In this document: one piece after another, positions 25,381-39,400 of the stretch
Layout: the number at the start of each line of letters is the position of its first letter
Numbering within the stretch: the stretch's first letter is position 1
Assembly (NCBI GenBank): GCA_034687125.1
Contig: JAQGBZ010000016.1
Span: forward strand, 186,001-250,000
Reading direction: 5' to 3'
DNA length: 64,000 nucleotides
From: Neelides folsomi
Lineage: Eukaryota > Arthropoda > Collembola > Neelipleona > Neelidae
Translations under genes and position numbers: made by a program
Notes under the pieces: model-generated
Databases searched by the model: none
Seen by the model: only the letters and a program-made list of their open reading frames with translations
Told to the model about the DNA's origin: nothing

Positions 25381-27240
25381 ACATTATTAATTATGGTGAG
25401 TCCGAGTTGTTCTTTGTTCCGCTTGGCCAACCACCCCACATGTCCCACTTCCTTCCTTTATTACGCCCAAGTTGCATAAAGTTAGACATGCTCGCCGGCC
25501 CACATGAGCCTCTTTGATGAGGAGATGAGGGAAAGAGGGCGAACATTGCAATAGAGGCCGTGTCTCCCGGAGGAGAATCAAGGAGCTCAACCTCACTGGT
25601 CCCATGGGTGAGTGTCTTCCAAAGGTCAACGAGCATTTCGTACTTCCCTCAATCCGCGAATAAATGCCAGTATTTTCCCTTTGAACCTCCTTAAGGGAGA
25701 TTAAGACGTTTAAATGACTATGGTGGAAAGGTCCTCCGAGTCCAATTAAAAGCCCTGGTGAGGACGTGTTGGAATGAATGAGGAGACGGTGCTTTCCTCG
25801 TGTCTTCCTTTGACCCATTACAGCGAGGGTGGCGGTCCCCAAGCAGGAGAAAAACCTCTTTGTTGGAGCTGGTCTTGGCCTCACCATCCCCATCTTTCTG
25901 CAACAGAACCTCCGAGAGGTCTTGGAGGAGGGAATCGGCTGAGAGACTCGAAGGGCAGGTTCTCCCTCCGTAGATCTCAACTTTGTAGGTAATGATGATG
26001 GAGATGAGGGAGATATTTGAGATATAACTCATCCAGTGGAAAAACTTGTTGGGGCTTGCGAGTCGAACTCGTTTCTCCTTCCGTATGTGTAGCATTCACG
26101 GGAGCCTGCCCACCCCTCGGGAGAACCTCCTCACCAAGGGGTCCATGGCCACCTCCGCGGTCCCTCGGTGACACTTGGAGCGGGGAATTGATCATGGGAT
26201 GGTCATTCCAACCAGTGGACCACTCCGACTCCATCTTTTTTGTCCGCGGAGTGGGAGAATGAATGGGGAGGATTTGCGAGTTGGGCCGAGCCATCAACAT
26301 CCCTCGACTCATACATCTCTCTCGCTCTTCCCAGCTCCCGGCGATGTTATTGACCTTTATTCTCTTGGCTGTAACTCTTGGGGCTCTGTGAGCAGGGATG
26401 AGTGTGGTGGGGAGGCCGAGTGATCTTCACAATAATTTTGCCGGTTCTTAAGGAGGAATGGCGTCTTCGCCCCTATCACTTAAACCCTCGTCATTCATCT
26501 CCCATCTCGAGGACCGAGAGCGTACAAGCATGTATGTGAACGTTGGCCGGTCCTGACTCTTCTGCCTCGCCTCGAATTCCTCGATTCTCTTGCCAAAAAC
26601 AATCTTTGAATATTAAACGGAAGACTCGCATTGATATTCTTCCCTCATGCCACCGGTTCTTTCAATGCACCTTGTCTCTTCCAATAAATTCTTCATTCCC
26701 CTCTGACGACGTATTCTTTGACGGTCAGACCGACTGGGAGCCAATGTGCTCAAACACCACCAACCAACCCTTGCATAGTACGCCACACTCTAATACAGAT
26801 TATTATAAAAATTCTTCTACGTCCAACAAGCCCATTAAATCTCCGCTAAGCCATTTTTTACACGGATGGAATCTTGGGGGAGATCACATTGTAGACTCTA
26901 GAGATGCGGATGGATTTAATTGATGCTAATTTGTTTATGCCAATTATCACAGGTACGGGTGGAACTTGAGAGTACCGAACCTGAAGAAAGGACCTTAGAG
27001 GAATGAACCCGAACAATGTTTAATTATGTAGTCAAAATTCAAGGACGAGGAATCATTCACACAAGAGAAATGGCAAAAGAAGCTCACATTCAAAATAAAT
27101 CAACCAACCTCGCAAGGGACCAAATTGGAAATCGAGGAATTCTTTCGCAAATTCAAAAAATGAACATTGTTCTAAATTGGAACAGGATTTCTCAAACTTC
27201 TCCCAACTCGCTATCATAAATATGAAACAGACAATGTAGC
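25381..27240 (+). other. Probable long 3' UTR of PTB gene 2 and flank
   Basis: Moderately G+C-rich sequence follows the stop codon for about 1.5 kb and then falls back to AT-rich DNA near 26.9 kb. AATAAA-type signals occur near 27093. Frames here (for example 26543-26923, 126 codons) lack an ATG start or known motifs. I read the block as untranslated or regulatory sequence. Confidence 0.35.
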
Positions 27241-30200
27241 CAGTTTAAATAACCTTTAATATAAATGTTTACAACGTTCAAAATGTCGCATGTCTTCAAT
27301 CCAACAGCATTTTTAACTTTTATCAATTAGTTATGTTTAAGGTGTTAAAGATGGGGCAAAGTTAATTGTACATTCAACGGGATGATTTTCCAACACTAAC
27401 AAACAAACTATCTTTAAATGAAAGCCTTATTGAGCGATATGTCGATATTATTTAATTATTTATTATGATGCAAAGGATTTTGAAAAGGTTGACGCTTTAT
27501 ACAATGTGTTTCAATGTTGTTATATTGGCGTGATAAATAGTCCCCTTTTTCACAATTGGTCTGGATTATATATTTAAAAAAATTACGATTGTAATAATAT
27601 ATTATTTTAACCCCTTGTTATTTGAGTCTGAGATCCCAATTGACTTTGCTATAATTTATACACAGAATCTGATGGAGGATGTTAAAAGAAAGTTGCCAAC
27701 AATGCAATACTTTTTGTACAATCAATTAATGAGTATCTGAAGATGGATGACATTTATAATTAATATTTTTCATATGTACTAAAAACTAATAGTGAAAGTG
27801 CTAAATGGGAGAAATGGGGAAAGAGTTGCAATTGTTTCAACCGACACTCCGTTTTATAATTTATTAAAAAAGGTATACGTGCTAAGAGAAACATTTCTAA
27901 TAATTTAAAAACACAAAAGTTGTGAATTGTTGTGAAGACCATTAACTAACGATAAATGATATAAATATTAGTTATCCATACTATTTACAAGCACCACGTG
28001 GTCTGTATGTTCACACAATCTTTTGACTTTTTTCTGAATGTCGAGTTTTGATGGTTGTACTATTTATATTTAAACTTGAGAAAAATGTTACAATAGCCCT
28101 TTAGTTTCTTGAATATCAATTGATATATAATATGAAATGTGTAGTGTATTGCTTGAGCTTTCAATTTACCTTCGCCTTTCGTTGAACATTTTTAATAAAT
28201 AGACTGACTCTATAAATATTATGATGATATGTATTATATTGGTATATATCCATATTTACACATTTATATTATGTAAATACTGTACGGGCCGCTTGCTCAA
28301 GGGTTTTAGTATAACTATATATAAACTATATTACTTTTAATTATGTATCCAATCATTCCGAATCTTCTTGAACAGTGAAATGGACATAATATTAGAATGT
28401 ATGTAATTTATGTACACACACAAGTAGTACCTTTTATTGGCAGGAAATTTTTATATATTAAATATAAGTACTGTTTTGGAAAGAGTATTTATTCTTTGTA
28501 TATGTAATAGGATAAATGAATGAACGTGTGAGTGTGTAACGCGAAGATTGTATTGAATATTTAAGATTATATATTATTCATATTTGTACGTATATTCTTT
28601 CTCTTATTTAACACAAACAAGTGTAGATCCATAATAATTATAAATACAATCACGACACAACAATAAGATTGACAAATGATAATTAGCAACTTTGTAATAT
28701 TTAAGTTTACTGTTTGTAAAGTAAGAATGCCGCTGAAGTCGTCTTAGAATATTTTATAATTTGAGTAGCAAATAACTTAATTTTTAGTGATGAAAATCAC
28801 ATGCCGGGGGAGTTGCATATTTTACTCATTCAACGAGAGATTTATCCTCATGAGTTGAGTTTGTAGAATTTTTGAAATCCACAATAGATATACTCTTATT
28901 ACTTTTAAGACAGTTAAATAGAATAGCGTACTTGTGTATAAATATAGTGAATTGTTTGATATTCGGATTCATCTTAAAAGCAGCTCTCTTCAAAAGCTAT
29001 TTAAGGCTCCATTATTAAATACATTTGTGTAGTGCATCAGAACATTTAAGTAATAACGTGAAGACGTTGCTGTACTCATCAGAGCTGCGGTGTTAAAACA
29101 ATTCTTCAAATGTATGAGTATAATAGAACTTATTATAATTTATATATATATATATATAAATAATATATTTAGCATGCGTTGTATGTCCATACCAAGCTAG
29201 TTGTCATTTTTGTCAAATTAATTTAAATGATTTATTTATTAAATTCACTATGCCGAAACTTTCAATTCCTTCGCTGAGACAATCCGAGTTGTCCGCCCAA
29301 TGTGCCATTTTTACTAACAACCTCAATCTTAAGTGAATAATAATAAATAATATATATATATACTTACAATATGAGTTACATCTTTTATATACATACAGTG
29401 AATGTATAAGTACATGTAATTAAATGTGAATTTGGACTCAATGTTATGATGATGACTTTCATATACTCTGTACTACTCTACATATTACTTATATATACTC
29501 CGTCGACTCTGTGTATATTAAATAATCATAAGGTAATAATATTAGTTAAGTTGCTAAACATATCAAAATTTGTCTTATTTTCCCTCAACGTAAGTTTTCT
29601 TCGCTTCCCATTAAGAGCCAATTGACAAACAGGTGTTTGGAAGGTGATGAAAATTTTCCTCTGCTCAAATTCACTTCTTTCGCCCATTCCTTGGTTTTCG
29701 GACGTTTTAAACACATCCCCAACTTTTTGAGCTCGATCGAGATCCTTTTGTTACATGCAAGTTATTCAATGCCTACAAAGTACTCTACAATTGAGACCTT
29801 TGGGTCACTTGATATTGTTAACTTATTCTGTTTAGCTCCCATTGGCCACTTACTCATTGCATTATCATTTGACGTGTTGATCATTATTGTAATTATTTAT
29901 AACGATTTATTAGTTTGTATCCAAGTACTCGTGCATTCTTACATTATATATTTATGTAAGTAATTTATGTATAATGAGTCCAGGTTAGTTTGTACAATAA
30001 GTAAAAGTTTTATTTTAAATGTATGCCTCTGGGAGCATCTGAAGACATCAAATAGTAAATTAAAACTATAGTGCATATTATTTATATATGTATTAGCTAC
30101 GATAAAATAAAAGAAGTAAACAATTGACAGTCACAAATGCCCATTTATTTTTTCCATTCACTATTAATCTCAATTCATATGCACCTCTAGTAGCATATAC

Positions 30201-30919
30201 TTAATTATATATTAAATATACTTATTCACACTCAATGGAACTGATTGAGTTACTCTTAAATAGTTTTTTCAAAATCAATTTATTTATTTGGTAACACTTA
30301 ACCTTATGTAACTGTAAATGCCAAGCCAAATAGTAATATAAACTTGTACAAGATGAGTGCTCACTCATAATATCACTCACATTTGCTTATCAACATTACT
30401 TTGTAGGTTTTAAACGAAGTTCATGAAACCATGAAATACCAATAACACAGTGTCGTTGCGGTGGATGAATTGAAAATTTTGAATGGTTTTCCACGACAAA
30501 CGGGTAATAAACCAAGATAAATTTTTACGTAATCGCTACCAAGAAAATATTTAAGAAAATGACTAAGATGGACTTTAACAAACATTTACATAAGAGCCAA
30601 TAAGGCAAAATGAAATTTGATTCTAAAATATAAATAAGTCTTTATAATGCGTCTAGTCATTTATGATAAATTTGTAAATATCCAACTACAGATTTGTATT
30701 ATGTAACATAGTTAGTAAATACCATATTAAATATAATATTAATAACTACCATTATTGTAAGCTAGAATGACTAATTTTGTATGTTTATGCATTCGACTAT
30801 CTTCCTCAAATGATGGTTAAATTCAAACTTAAAGTTAAAGTCAAATATCTAGTCTTACTTGAAGAAGTAATGAGAACAAACAAAATATTAATAAGATTAT
30901 TAAGAGAATTATGACTTGG
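27241..30919. other. AT-rich non-coding region
   Basis: Very AT-rich with frequent stops; no exon or RNA gene is evident. It includes a (TA)n run at about 29141-29157 and other short AT microsatellites. Confidence 0.6.
29141..29157. repeat. (TA)n microsatellite
   Basis: An uninterrupted run of alternating T and A in otherwise mixed AT-rich DNA. Confidence 0.8.
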
Positions 30920-30923
30920 GTAT

Positions 30924-31186
30924 TGTGGTTGGATTGAGTTACATTTAGCATTCCAGGTAGATGAACTTAGGATTAGAATAGTTATACAAGCGGACGAAGG
31001 TCCGCAGAAGAACCAAAGAAGGTTCGCAGAAGTTTTCTGGAAGTCGAACTGTGAAGTCCCAGTTCCAACCTTGTTGAGTTGAATAAATCTATTTGTTGTT
31101 CATTATAAACTAGACCATTTGTGTTCGTCAATTTATTGATCAAGTAAGCTTTGCACATTATCTCATTCAGTTAGAATACGCCGACA
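30924..31186. mobile_element. Candidate solo LTR (263 bp)
   Basis: The block starts TGTGGTTGG and ends CGCCGACA, so it has TG...CA termini with a short imperfect inverted repeat (TGTGG against TGTCG). GTAT flanks both sides (30920-30923 and 31187-31190). Internally there is an AATAAA near 31083 followed by T-rich sequence with TTGTTCATTA, a layout common in LTR R/U5 regions, and two tandem-like TCCGCAGAAG/TTCGCAGAAG units near 31001-31032. No retrotransposon coding sequence adjoins it, hence a solo LTR if real. A 4-bp duplication and 5-bp ends can arise by chance. Confidence 0.35.
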
Positions 31187-31190
31187 GTAT

Positions 31191-34100
31191 ATACTATATA
31201 CTTATTTTATGGATTGTATACTAGGTTAAGTACATATGATCAAATGACTATAAGTTACATACACATTTGCCTCAATCTTTGTACTTATGGTACAATTAAC
31301 ATTTCTTGAATAAATCTTTGTAGTTTATAAGATGAGGCTAAATAGTATAATAATAATTACAATGGTATACCAACTATTGCATACTTATAAACTTTATGTA
31401 GTAAGAGATATACTTAAGTAGTTGCATAGGTGAGATTTCCTGCACGTCTTCCTAAACACATTTTTATACTCCAGAAAGCAAACATTCAGATCATCTCCCA
31501 TCTTAATGACTCACCTTGATTTTTGTAAGATGGGACCACAAAGGTGGTAAAGATTAATTGTGTAGAAGCCCCTATTTAAAACCAAGTTTGAATCTTGGAA
31601 TGCTCATTTTGATATTCCTCATTTAAATCCCAATTGGATCTCGAGTGTTTGAACAACGTATGAACTTGTGCTTAACGTTAGAGGTTTTGTGGGGGGAAAT
31701 GTCCTGGCCCTACTTGGTTAATGAGACGCTGGAGTTTGTCGTGGAACAGTGGGAGTTAACACAAGTTTTACGGCCAGGTTCAAGTCCTTCCACGCGTAGC
31801 ACCGATGAATGGAAATGAGATCCCTCCGAGTGAATTGAAGTGGGTAAGAGTTGGAGGAAGAATGGGCAGACCTGTTGCTGTGGTCGATGGGCTTAATGGT
31901 AGAGTTCAGGAGGGACGTTTTTGTTCTTGGGATGTAGGGAAGGTGCAGTAAGCTCCAGAGACCGGAACCAACTCGTTCGGAAGCGGACAACAACATGCAC
32001 ACGGTGCTCATTCCTCAAACACCTCAGCCAGCATACGGTCCTCGACAACAAAACCGCAAATGGTGCTCAAGAGCGTATTTTGAGACAATCCTCCCAGATC
32101 CTCCTTCCCAAACATCAACTTCCTCTTAGTTCGCCTCGGATCGCTCCTTCGATCACACTTCCATCCGGGCTCCGTGGAAAAACATTCCAGGATCACAAAA
32201 ACAATTCGTGGTCAGAGATACAAAAACCCACTTGAACACCTTCGCCGTCTCAAAGGTTTGTTTCCTCTTCCAAACACATTCCAGTTTTTTGTTCATTCCA
32301 TCCCTTTCTTCCGGAAACTTTATATTAATTAGAATTTGATCTTTCAGTTACCACACAAGCGATATAAATTTGGTAATTTGTCAATTACAAAGTAGGAAAT
32401 TATAAAACTCTTTGTTGTTATTGAAAGGAACTGACTTTGAGTAATATTGACAGGCGACATGATAATATTATTGCAAGTCGAGTTATGTAAACATAGGCTT
32501 ATAAGTAAATATAATAACTTGAGAATTAACTCACTCCATTATTATTCTTATTAATCTTGGACATTAAACTTCTTTGAATATAAACGGTAAAAATTAAGAC
32601 CGTAAAGATATGGCCTATTGGCAATTATCGATTATCATATACTTAACTACTAACTATACAAGCATTGTTGTCATCATTCGATAATGATGAACCTTCGCAA
32701 CTCGACATTCTTTGATTACAACTTCTGTCAGTTATTAAATAACATGTAGACATTCCATTACTATTTTACCATACATGGACACGCTTCTTCTTGTGAAGAT
32801 GACACTTTGGAAATAATTTATTTCGAATCAATTTGCACATTATTCAATCTACTCGATAAGGTTAAGGTTCTTATTAATACAATTAGGACAATAAATTTGT
32901 TCATTACGTCAAAGTACTATTTAAAATTGAAAATATTAGTGAATGTAAAATTGAAAGTAACTGTAGAAATGAAAGAAAGTACGGAAGTGGTCTGATTGAG
33001 AGAAACAGATGATTTACAGTCTAAAATTTAATGGAAATGATTATTTTTCACTCGCCCACCCCAACTTTGTTTCTTTTGCCGTGACCCTCCCCAATTTATC
33101 CTCGTTCAACGCTTTTCGAACATCCATCCGCTAAATTAAACTGTAAATAATTTGAGCATTAAGCCATACAAATGAAAGAGAAGCATTTAAGTCCTTCTAC
33201 GGTGAGAAACGAGTGAGAATGTGAACACATGGCGACTTTACTTGCTCAAAAATTAAATTCATCAGAGGCGCATATATAAGAATTCTTTTATTCAAGAATT
33301 TGCTTTATAAACTTTAGAAATTGAACTTGGCTTGAATTATAATTAAAATATTTCTTTCAATTGTGAACATTTAATCTTTCGCTTTCGCCGGTCTTCTTTT
33401 TAAATTAAAGAATCAATTCAGATGTGAAACCAATGAAACCACACACTCATTTTGACTAATTATGATTAAATAGATTATGTACATAGAGATTCATGGTATA
33501 TTTAAAATGAGATTTTATATAGGTGTATTACATACGAATGTAGGTATCTATATTGAATATTTATACCATTTGATTTTGCATTGCATTTGCTGCTATAAAG
33601 AACCCATTAACGTATGTTTTTCAACACATTATCTCGTGATATGTTTAAATAATGCAATGATAAATAATAATATATGTATATATAAGGGGCCTTTTACAAT
33701 CGAACAATTGCAATAAGTTCCACTATTACTATTTAAATCTTGAGTTCATTTGTTCAAATGAGATTTAGAATCATGTCGGGACAGAGGAAGTGTTGTGTTA
33801 AAGGCAAACTGATGCAGAAACACAATTTGATACCGTAAAGTTTGGGATTAATGGAGAAAGGAGAGAAATGGAATCAAAAGGTTCGACTCTTCCTTTTGTC
33901 ACTCGGTACACATATAATTATTTAACCAGAAACTACTCGGTAATTCCTTTAAGACGCATAAAGGAACTCTTAGGGCGAATCCCATTGAGAAAAGACAATG
34001 ACACACTCGAACCGTTTATGCTTCTCTTTTGATTCAATGTGATTATTTGTCATAAAAAAGAGGAAATATGCTCTTTACGACGAGCTCCGGACCAAATCTG

Positions 34101-35005
34101 TAAAAATTAGGGAGGATGGAATTTATTTTAATATTTAAAATCATTTGTCTGTGGTTCAATGTTGAGTCATGGGACGTTAAATGAGCCGGCTCTTTCAACA
34201 ACCACACAATGCAGATTTAATATTTATTATATTTAAATATTAGTAGTTGGTCTTTTTAATAAACCCTCCGATCTCTCAAGCTCTCCTTAAATCATAGTTA
34301 AGAAGAAATTCGATTGAAGTTCAACCCACCATGAAATTGTTCCATAATGACCCTCATTGAAATAACCAATCTTCACTTCCCTTTGTCACATCACACAGAG
34401 AGAATATTTGATAATAAAGAAATCAGACTTCATTCAGATATCATTTGCTTTCATATCCTATTTTAAATGTAAGTGCCGGATGGTAAAATTATTATTGTGT
34501 GCAGTTGGAAAGTTCAAAATTTACTCAAAGTCAGTTTTATACGTCCATCTTCACATTAGAAGAAGCCTTCATTGGTTTAATTTGAAAAGTGGGATTTTCA
34601 TCCGCTTTACTATTTTTGTACTACGAGCTTTAATGCAAATTCAGAGGATTTATGAGGAAAAGAATACAATTTTTTGTAGTCGTGAAGAAGTGAATCATTC
34701 ATTGAAAAGTTTTGGAAAGTTTCTTTCTACAAAATAATGTATATTTGAACGTAGGAAGTTAAAATGACATTGGTTAAATCTACCTTTGGTTAAACCAACA
34801 AGTACTTATAAAGTAACGAGTCTAGTGAGGATGTGTAGGAAATCGGAGGGGTGAAGGAGTGCCTTGAATTGAATGCAGTTCATCCATTCATTGACGAAGG
34901 GACCTCCGTGAGAGAGGATGAGGAAGAAGAATAGATTTAGAGTGTCAATGCACTTTTGCTCATGTGTCCATGGCCTTTGGAACAATTAGAAGGCGATGAG
35001 GAGTC
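31191..35005. other. Non-coding region with one G+C-richer patch
   Basis: AT-rich except for 31.68-32.33 kb, which is G+C-richer and might be a promoter or 5' UTR of a neighbouring PTB gene. That patch contains a 39-codon frame at 31699-31818 (plus; starts MSWPYLVNETLEFVVEQWEL) and overlapping frames of 97 and 104 codons. None matches a known family and no splice join could be made. The rest shows nothing. Confidence 0.4.
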
Positions 35006-35013
35006 GTAATTAG

Positions 35014-35757
35014 CAGGGCTGTGAAGTTTAGGTGCATACATATTTTTTATTCCTTAAAATCAAAGGCGAAGGTTTTGGCTGTACACGTTCAATTCCTCAA
35101 AAACGCATAGTTTTTCATACATATTTTAGAATCTGTACATATTTTACATATTCGTACATATTCGCACATACATTCGTACATACATTTTCCAACTTTTAGG
35201 AATGATATATAGCTTATTTAATTAAATTATAGAAGAATTATAATAAATATTAATTTATATGGAATATTTGATGTTCTCAAAAAATAATTAGATCGATTTC
35301 TACTTTTTCTCTCTGATGGTGCTCACTATATGTAAAAATTTGAAAACTACATATCCTAATCTGCTTCATGTCACACCTATGTATTGTCTTTGGATTTGCT
35401 ATATTGAAGAAATTTAATAAGGTTTTTCAAAAGAATTCTGATTTGGAAATAATATGCAAATATTGTAAAATATTGTCTGGACAGAGTTAATTCTCAATGT
35501 AATTTGTCTGATCCGAATTATGTTTTCTATTTTATGTTTGCCCTATTAAAATCTGTCGATTTTGAAAGGAGTTTCTCTATGCATAAATCTGTTCTAGCTC
35601 CAAATCGAATGTCCTTTACTATTGAAAACTTAGAGATGTGGGTTGTTTGTCATTATGAATTGTCCCAAAAATATGTATAATTGATATAAACTGCTAAAAA
35701 TCTCGAAAAATCTCATACATATTTTCTCGATTTTCATACCTAAACTTCACATCCCTG
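35014..35757. mobile_element. Non-autonomous hAT-like MITE (744 bp)
   Basis: Complete element with ends CAGGGCTGTGAAGTTTAGGT (left) and CAGGGATGTGAAGTTTAGGT (right, reverse complement), flanked by an exact 8-bp duplication GTAATTAG at 35006-35013 and 35758-35765. CAGGG ends and 8-bp duplications are hallmarks of hAT elements. Subterminal ACATATT/CGTACATA motifs are repeated just inside the left end and ATACATATTTT recurs near the right end. There is no coding capacity. Its ends differ from those of the 3.6-kb element, so at least two hAT-like families are present. Confidence 0.9.
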
Positions 35758-35765
35758 GTAATTAG

Positions 35766-36422
35766 GAAGGTGGGGGAACGTGAAATTGAAGGAGCATGGC
35801 TAATTTCTTGGGCAGAGTAAGGTGAATGAGAAATTGAGCCTTTCGAAGATTCGGACCTCATTTGAGCCATGAGAATCAACTTTGGGAATTGAGTAGATGA
35901 AGTAGGATGAGTTGATATGAACCACCCCGATAATTCATAATGTAAATGTAATGGAGGCTTCAACGGCAGCAAGGTGGGAAAAGAAGGGCTGGGAACGGGA
36001 CGAGGATTCGGCTTTAAACTTCTTGGTTGGCTCTGTGCAAACATTGAGAATCTGCAGAGCTGTTCACGCTCTGCGATTCTGACAGCATCTGTCTCGACAA
36101 TCAAATGTTATTTCTCTCTTTAGCAAATTGAATTGCCTTTCATCCTGAAGTCCCCAGTGAGCTTGAGCATAAATAACTAACTACGTATGCAAACTTCCAC
36201 CTTCCTTTACCCTCGAGACCCGTTACAGCACCAAAAATAAGTTGATCCAAGCGCGAAAAATGATTATCCCACAGACTGACATCTGCCATCGTTGAAATGC
36301 CCCGAATAAGCCCTTGAATGAACGAAGACCTCCTTCCTCTTCCTTGGATTCCCAGACCTTGGGAGGGGACGGAGGTCTCAGTGTGGCGAAGACGCTTCAC
36401 CGTCAACCTCTCTTTCCCTTAG
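35766..36422. promoter_or_regulatory. Upstream region of PTB gene 3 (candidate promoter, 5' UTR, intron end)
   Basis: G+C-richer than the DNA to its left. It ends in a pyrimidine-rich tract and CAG/TAG-type acceptor (CTCTCTTTCCCTTAG) directly in front of the ATG at 36423, so the 36423 exon probably follows an intron and an upstream exon exists. I could not identify that exon; no promoter element stands out. Confidence 0.4.
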
Positions 36423-39400
36423 ATGGTCATCGTACTGAAGCAGACGAGCGAGAACGGGAAGCGGTTCGTGTCCACGCTGGTGGAGGCCGAAGAACAGCCC
36501 TCCTTCAACTCAAGCAATTTCTCATTCGGAAGCGAGAAGTCGATCAGTGAGCGGAGTGCGATTTACAAGCAGCGGATTGACAGTCTTTTTGGTCGCCACA
36601 CGAGACTCAATCCCTTCAAGCCCCACTTGGATCCTTTCTGCGTCCGCATCAGCGGCAACCGCGTCCAGCTTTCCCATCTACAAGAATCCCCCCTTGACTC
36701 AATGGACTTTGTGGCTGAGAAGCCGGACGAGGAGTTTTCCTCCGATGACGACGACGATTACCAAAAGATCCAAGAGAAAAGGACAATCATGGCCGATTCG
36801 CTGTCTGAAAGGAAAAAAGAGCCCAACGTTTCCAGTGTTAACATCATCAGAGAGGACAAGTCCGAAACCGGGCATGAGAAGGGGCCTTGGCGCGGGAGCT
36901 GTCCGACCCTTCGATTCCCGGTTGAGTATTTGGGGAGTGTGCAGGTGGAAGGGAGCACCACTGCACTGCAAGACCTCCAGGCTCCGCTTCGAGCCCTTTA
37001 TGTTGGATTCCTCACAGGGACGAATGTTCTCTCGGGCGAGTTGTCGATCACGGCCGAAGGGCTTCGGTTTGAGTCCCCCAAACTCCGACTGGTCAATCCA
37101 TTCACGACGATTGCTGTATGGGCGGCGATCAAGTTCGTGGCTCGTGGCGATGTGTTTCCGACCGAGTGCGCCTTCATGCCTCTTATCTCAGACCCGGAAG
37201 GTCAGGACAAGGGGAGGTTGTTTGAGAAAATGGACGGCGACCTGGCCAAGGTCTACCTCTCTTGTGTGAACGAGTCGAGAGCGGGGTTCCGGAATCCTCC
37301 GATCTTTGCATGTGTGATGCGGGAAGCGTCGTTCACCCTCGACTGCCACGCCTTTGCTTGCAAGTGCGCCGAGGACGCCATTGTCGTGGCCGCGAACCTC
37401 TACCAATCCCTTGTTGACAAAATGAGGACGGCGAACAAAGAAGGAGAAAGCGGCTACGGCAGCCTCACCCGCAATTCGCCCGCCAACACCAACAGCTCCC
37501 CTCACCAAAACCGCTCAAGCTCATCGGCCTCCTCTTCGCCAATTGAGGGCAACGAGGCTCATTTGTTCCAAAGACCCACAGCACCTCGAGACCACAGGGT
37601 CGTATTCTCCGACTCCGAGTCCGTAATCCCCGTTCGTCCACCCCGGCGGAAAAAGAAGATCGGTGACGGGAAGAAGTTTGGCGGGTCGGAGGAGTCGTTG
37701 CTTCAGAGGATGCCGAGTCACAGGAAACCTGGGAAGGGGCTAAAGAGGCAAAAGAGGGTTCAGATCTTCACTCCGGAAGAAACCTCTTCGGACTCATTTA
37801 ATGAATCCATTGACGCTGTGCTGGACCGGATCATCAATCCTGGTGGGATGTCTTTCAACGACCTCAAGCCAGCTTATCAGGAAATCATCCTCAAGATCGC
37901 TCTCACCCTCACACAAGATCAGCTCTATCAGAAGAGCAAAGAGGCTATGAAAAAGCACCAGGTCCAGTTCAGGAAAAAAGGCCGTGGGCCGGAAGAGGAA
38001 AGTTCTCAGTTCTTGAACCATCTGCTCAAATCGCTCTCGAAAATTACATCCAGCAAGGTTGTAGCTCCAGCCGCTCCTCCCAAGCGTCTCAAGCCTTCTT
38101 TGGTCCAACGGGGTAAAAAGCCGGTGCCTCCGAAAATCCTCAAAAAGCCTCATCGGAAACCCGATGAACCCGTGTCGTTCTGCTCCGGGTGCATGTGTGA
38201 GAGTTGCTCCGATAAGTGCTATTGCTCTTTGCCTTCCAAGCACAACGTGAAGATCGTGGGCCTGCCGCCTACGACTTGTCCTAAGACCCCCACAGACACT
38301 CCGGACCCTGATCACCACACCATGAAGAAAACCTGCGGCTACGACACAGATTCCTGTGCGGAGAGCGAGAAGTGCTACTGCTCTCTCCAACGAGTCAAGT
38401 CCAACGGGCTAAAGATCTACAACATCAATCTTGACACGGAGACATCGGACACGGACACGAACAGCTACGACTTCGAGCCCTTCAACCAAACCAAGGAGAC
38501 TCCCTCGACCCTCAAAACTAACAATTCTCGTTCTGTAGAGATCCTCTCCTACCATCCCTCCAAAAGGGGAAATTTGAGTCAGGGAGTTTCGCCTGCACCT
38601 CGCCATTCCCCTTCCCATGTCACGACCACGAATGCTCTCGTCCATCTCGAAGACAATTCAGGGTTATTGAACAGGTCGCCGAGGCAAAACTCTTCCAAGA
38701 ATTACAATAATTCTGCAGGGATATTCAACAGAAAGGTGAGTCAAAACAGTAATTGAAAATTCATTTACTCCCTCCCTTGCATATACAGGTAGCACAAGTA
38801 GCTCTGTCAGAAGTGAGCATCAACGCCCATTTATTTATATGCGAGAAAATTTCTAGTTAGCGAGATGCACATAGCTGGAAAATATATATATATAAGTATA
38901 TGCATTAGTGCACTCAAATATTAAATGATAAGTAGGTGAAGGTATTGTACCGTTTTTAACATGTAACTAAAACCATAGACGTGAATTATGAGCTCACTCA
39001 ATTTGATTATTTTTCTTAAATTACATAGAATTTGAAATTTCTCAAGTTTATTTGCCACCATATTTGGCCGTTTAACGCTACTGCCGTTGGTAATTCTTTA
39101 TATGCACACTCACTTAAATTTGGATAATTTTACATCAAATGGTTAAAGAGACTTTTCAAGAGTTCTTAAATTTTAGCTTCAAGTTCCAGCAACATGTGTC
39201 CCAAACTCCCAAATGTACCAACGTAATACTTATCTTGCGCAATAAGTAAGATATAAGCAGCCTGTAATTTGCAAATCCAAATTAAATTCTAGAGTAGGTA
39301 GTTAAATAGTAGTTACAGTTTAAGTATAACACTTGATATTAATCCACACATATGTATTAGATTATTGCTTAATTAAATCATAATCGATGCTCTGTCAATA

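Noticed and set aside
26543-26923. 126-codon plus-strand frame downstream of PTB gene 2
   Set aside because: No ATG at its start and no recognisable domain; probably 3' UTR or flank.
36547-37269. 240-codon plus-strand frame inside PTB gene 3
   Set aside because: Overlaps the PTB frame out of register and is Ser/Arg-rich without motifs.
37794-38390. 198-codon minus-strand frame
   Set aside because: Antisense shadow of PTB gene 3.
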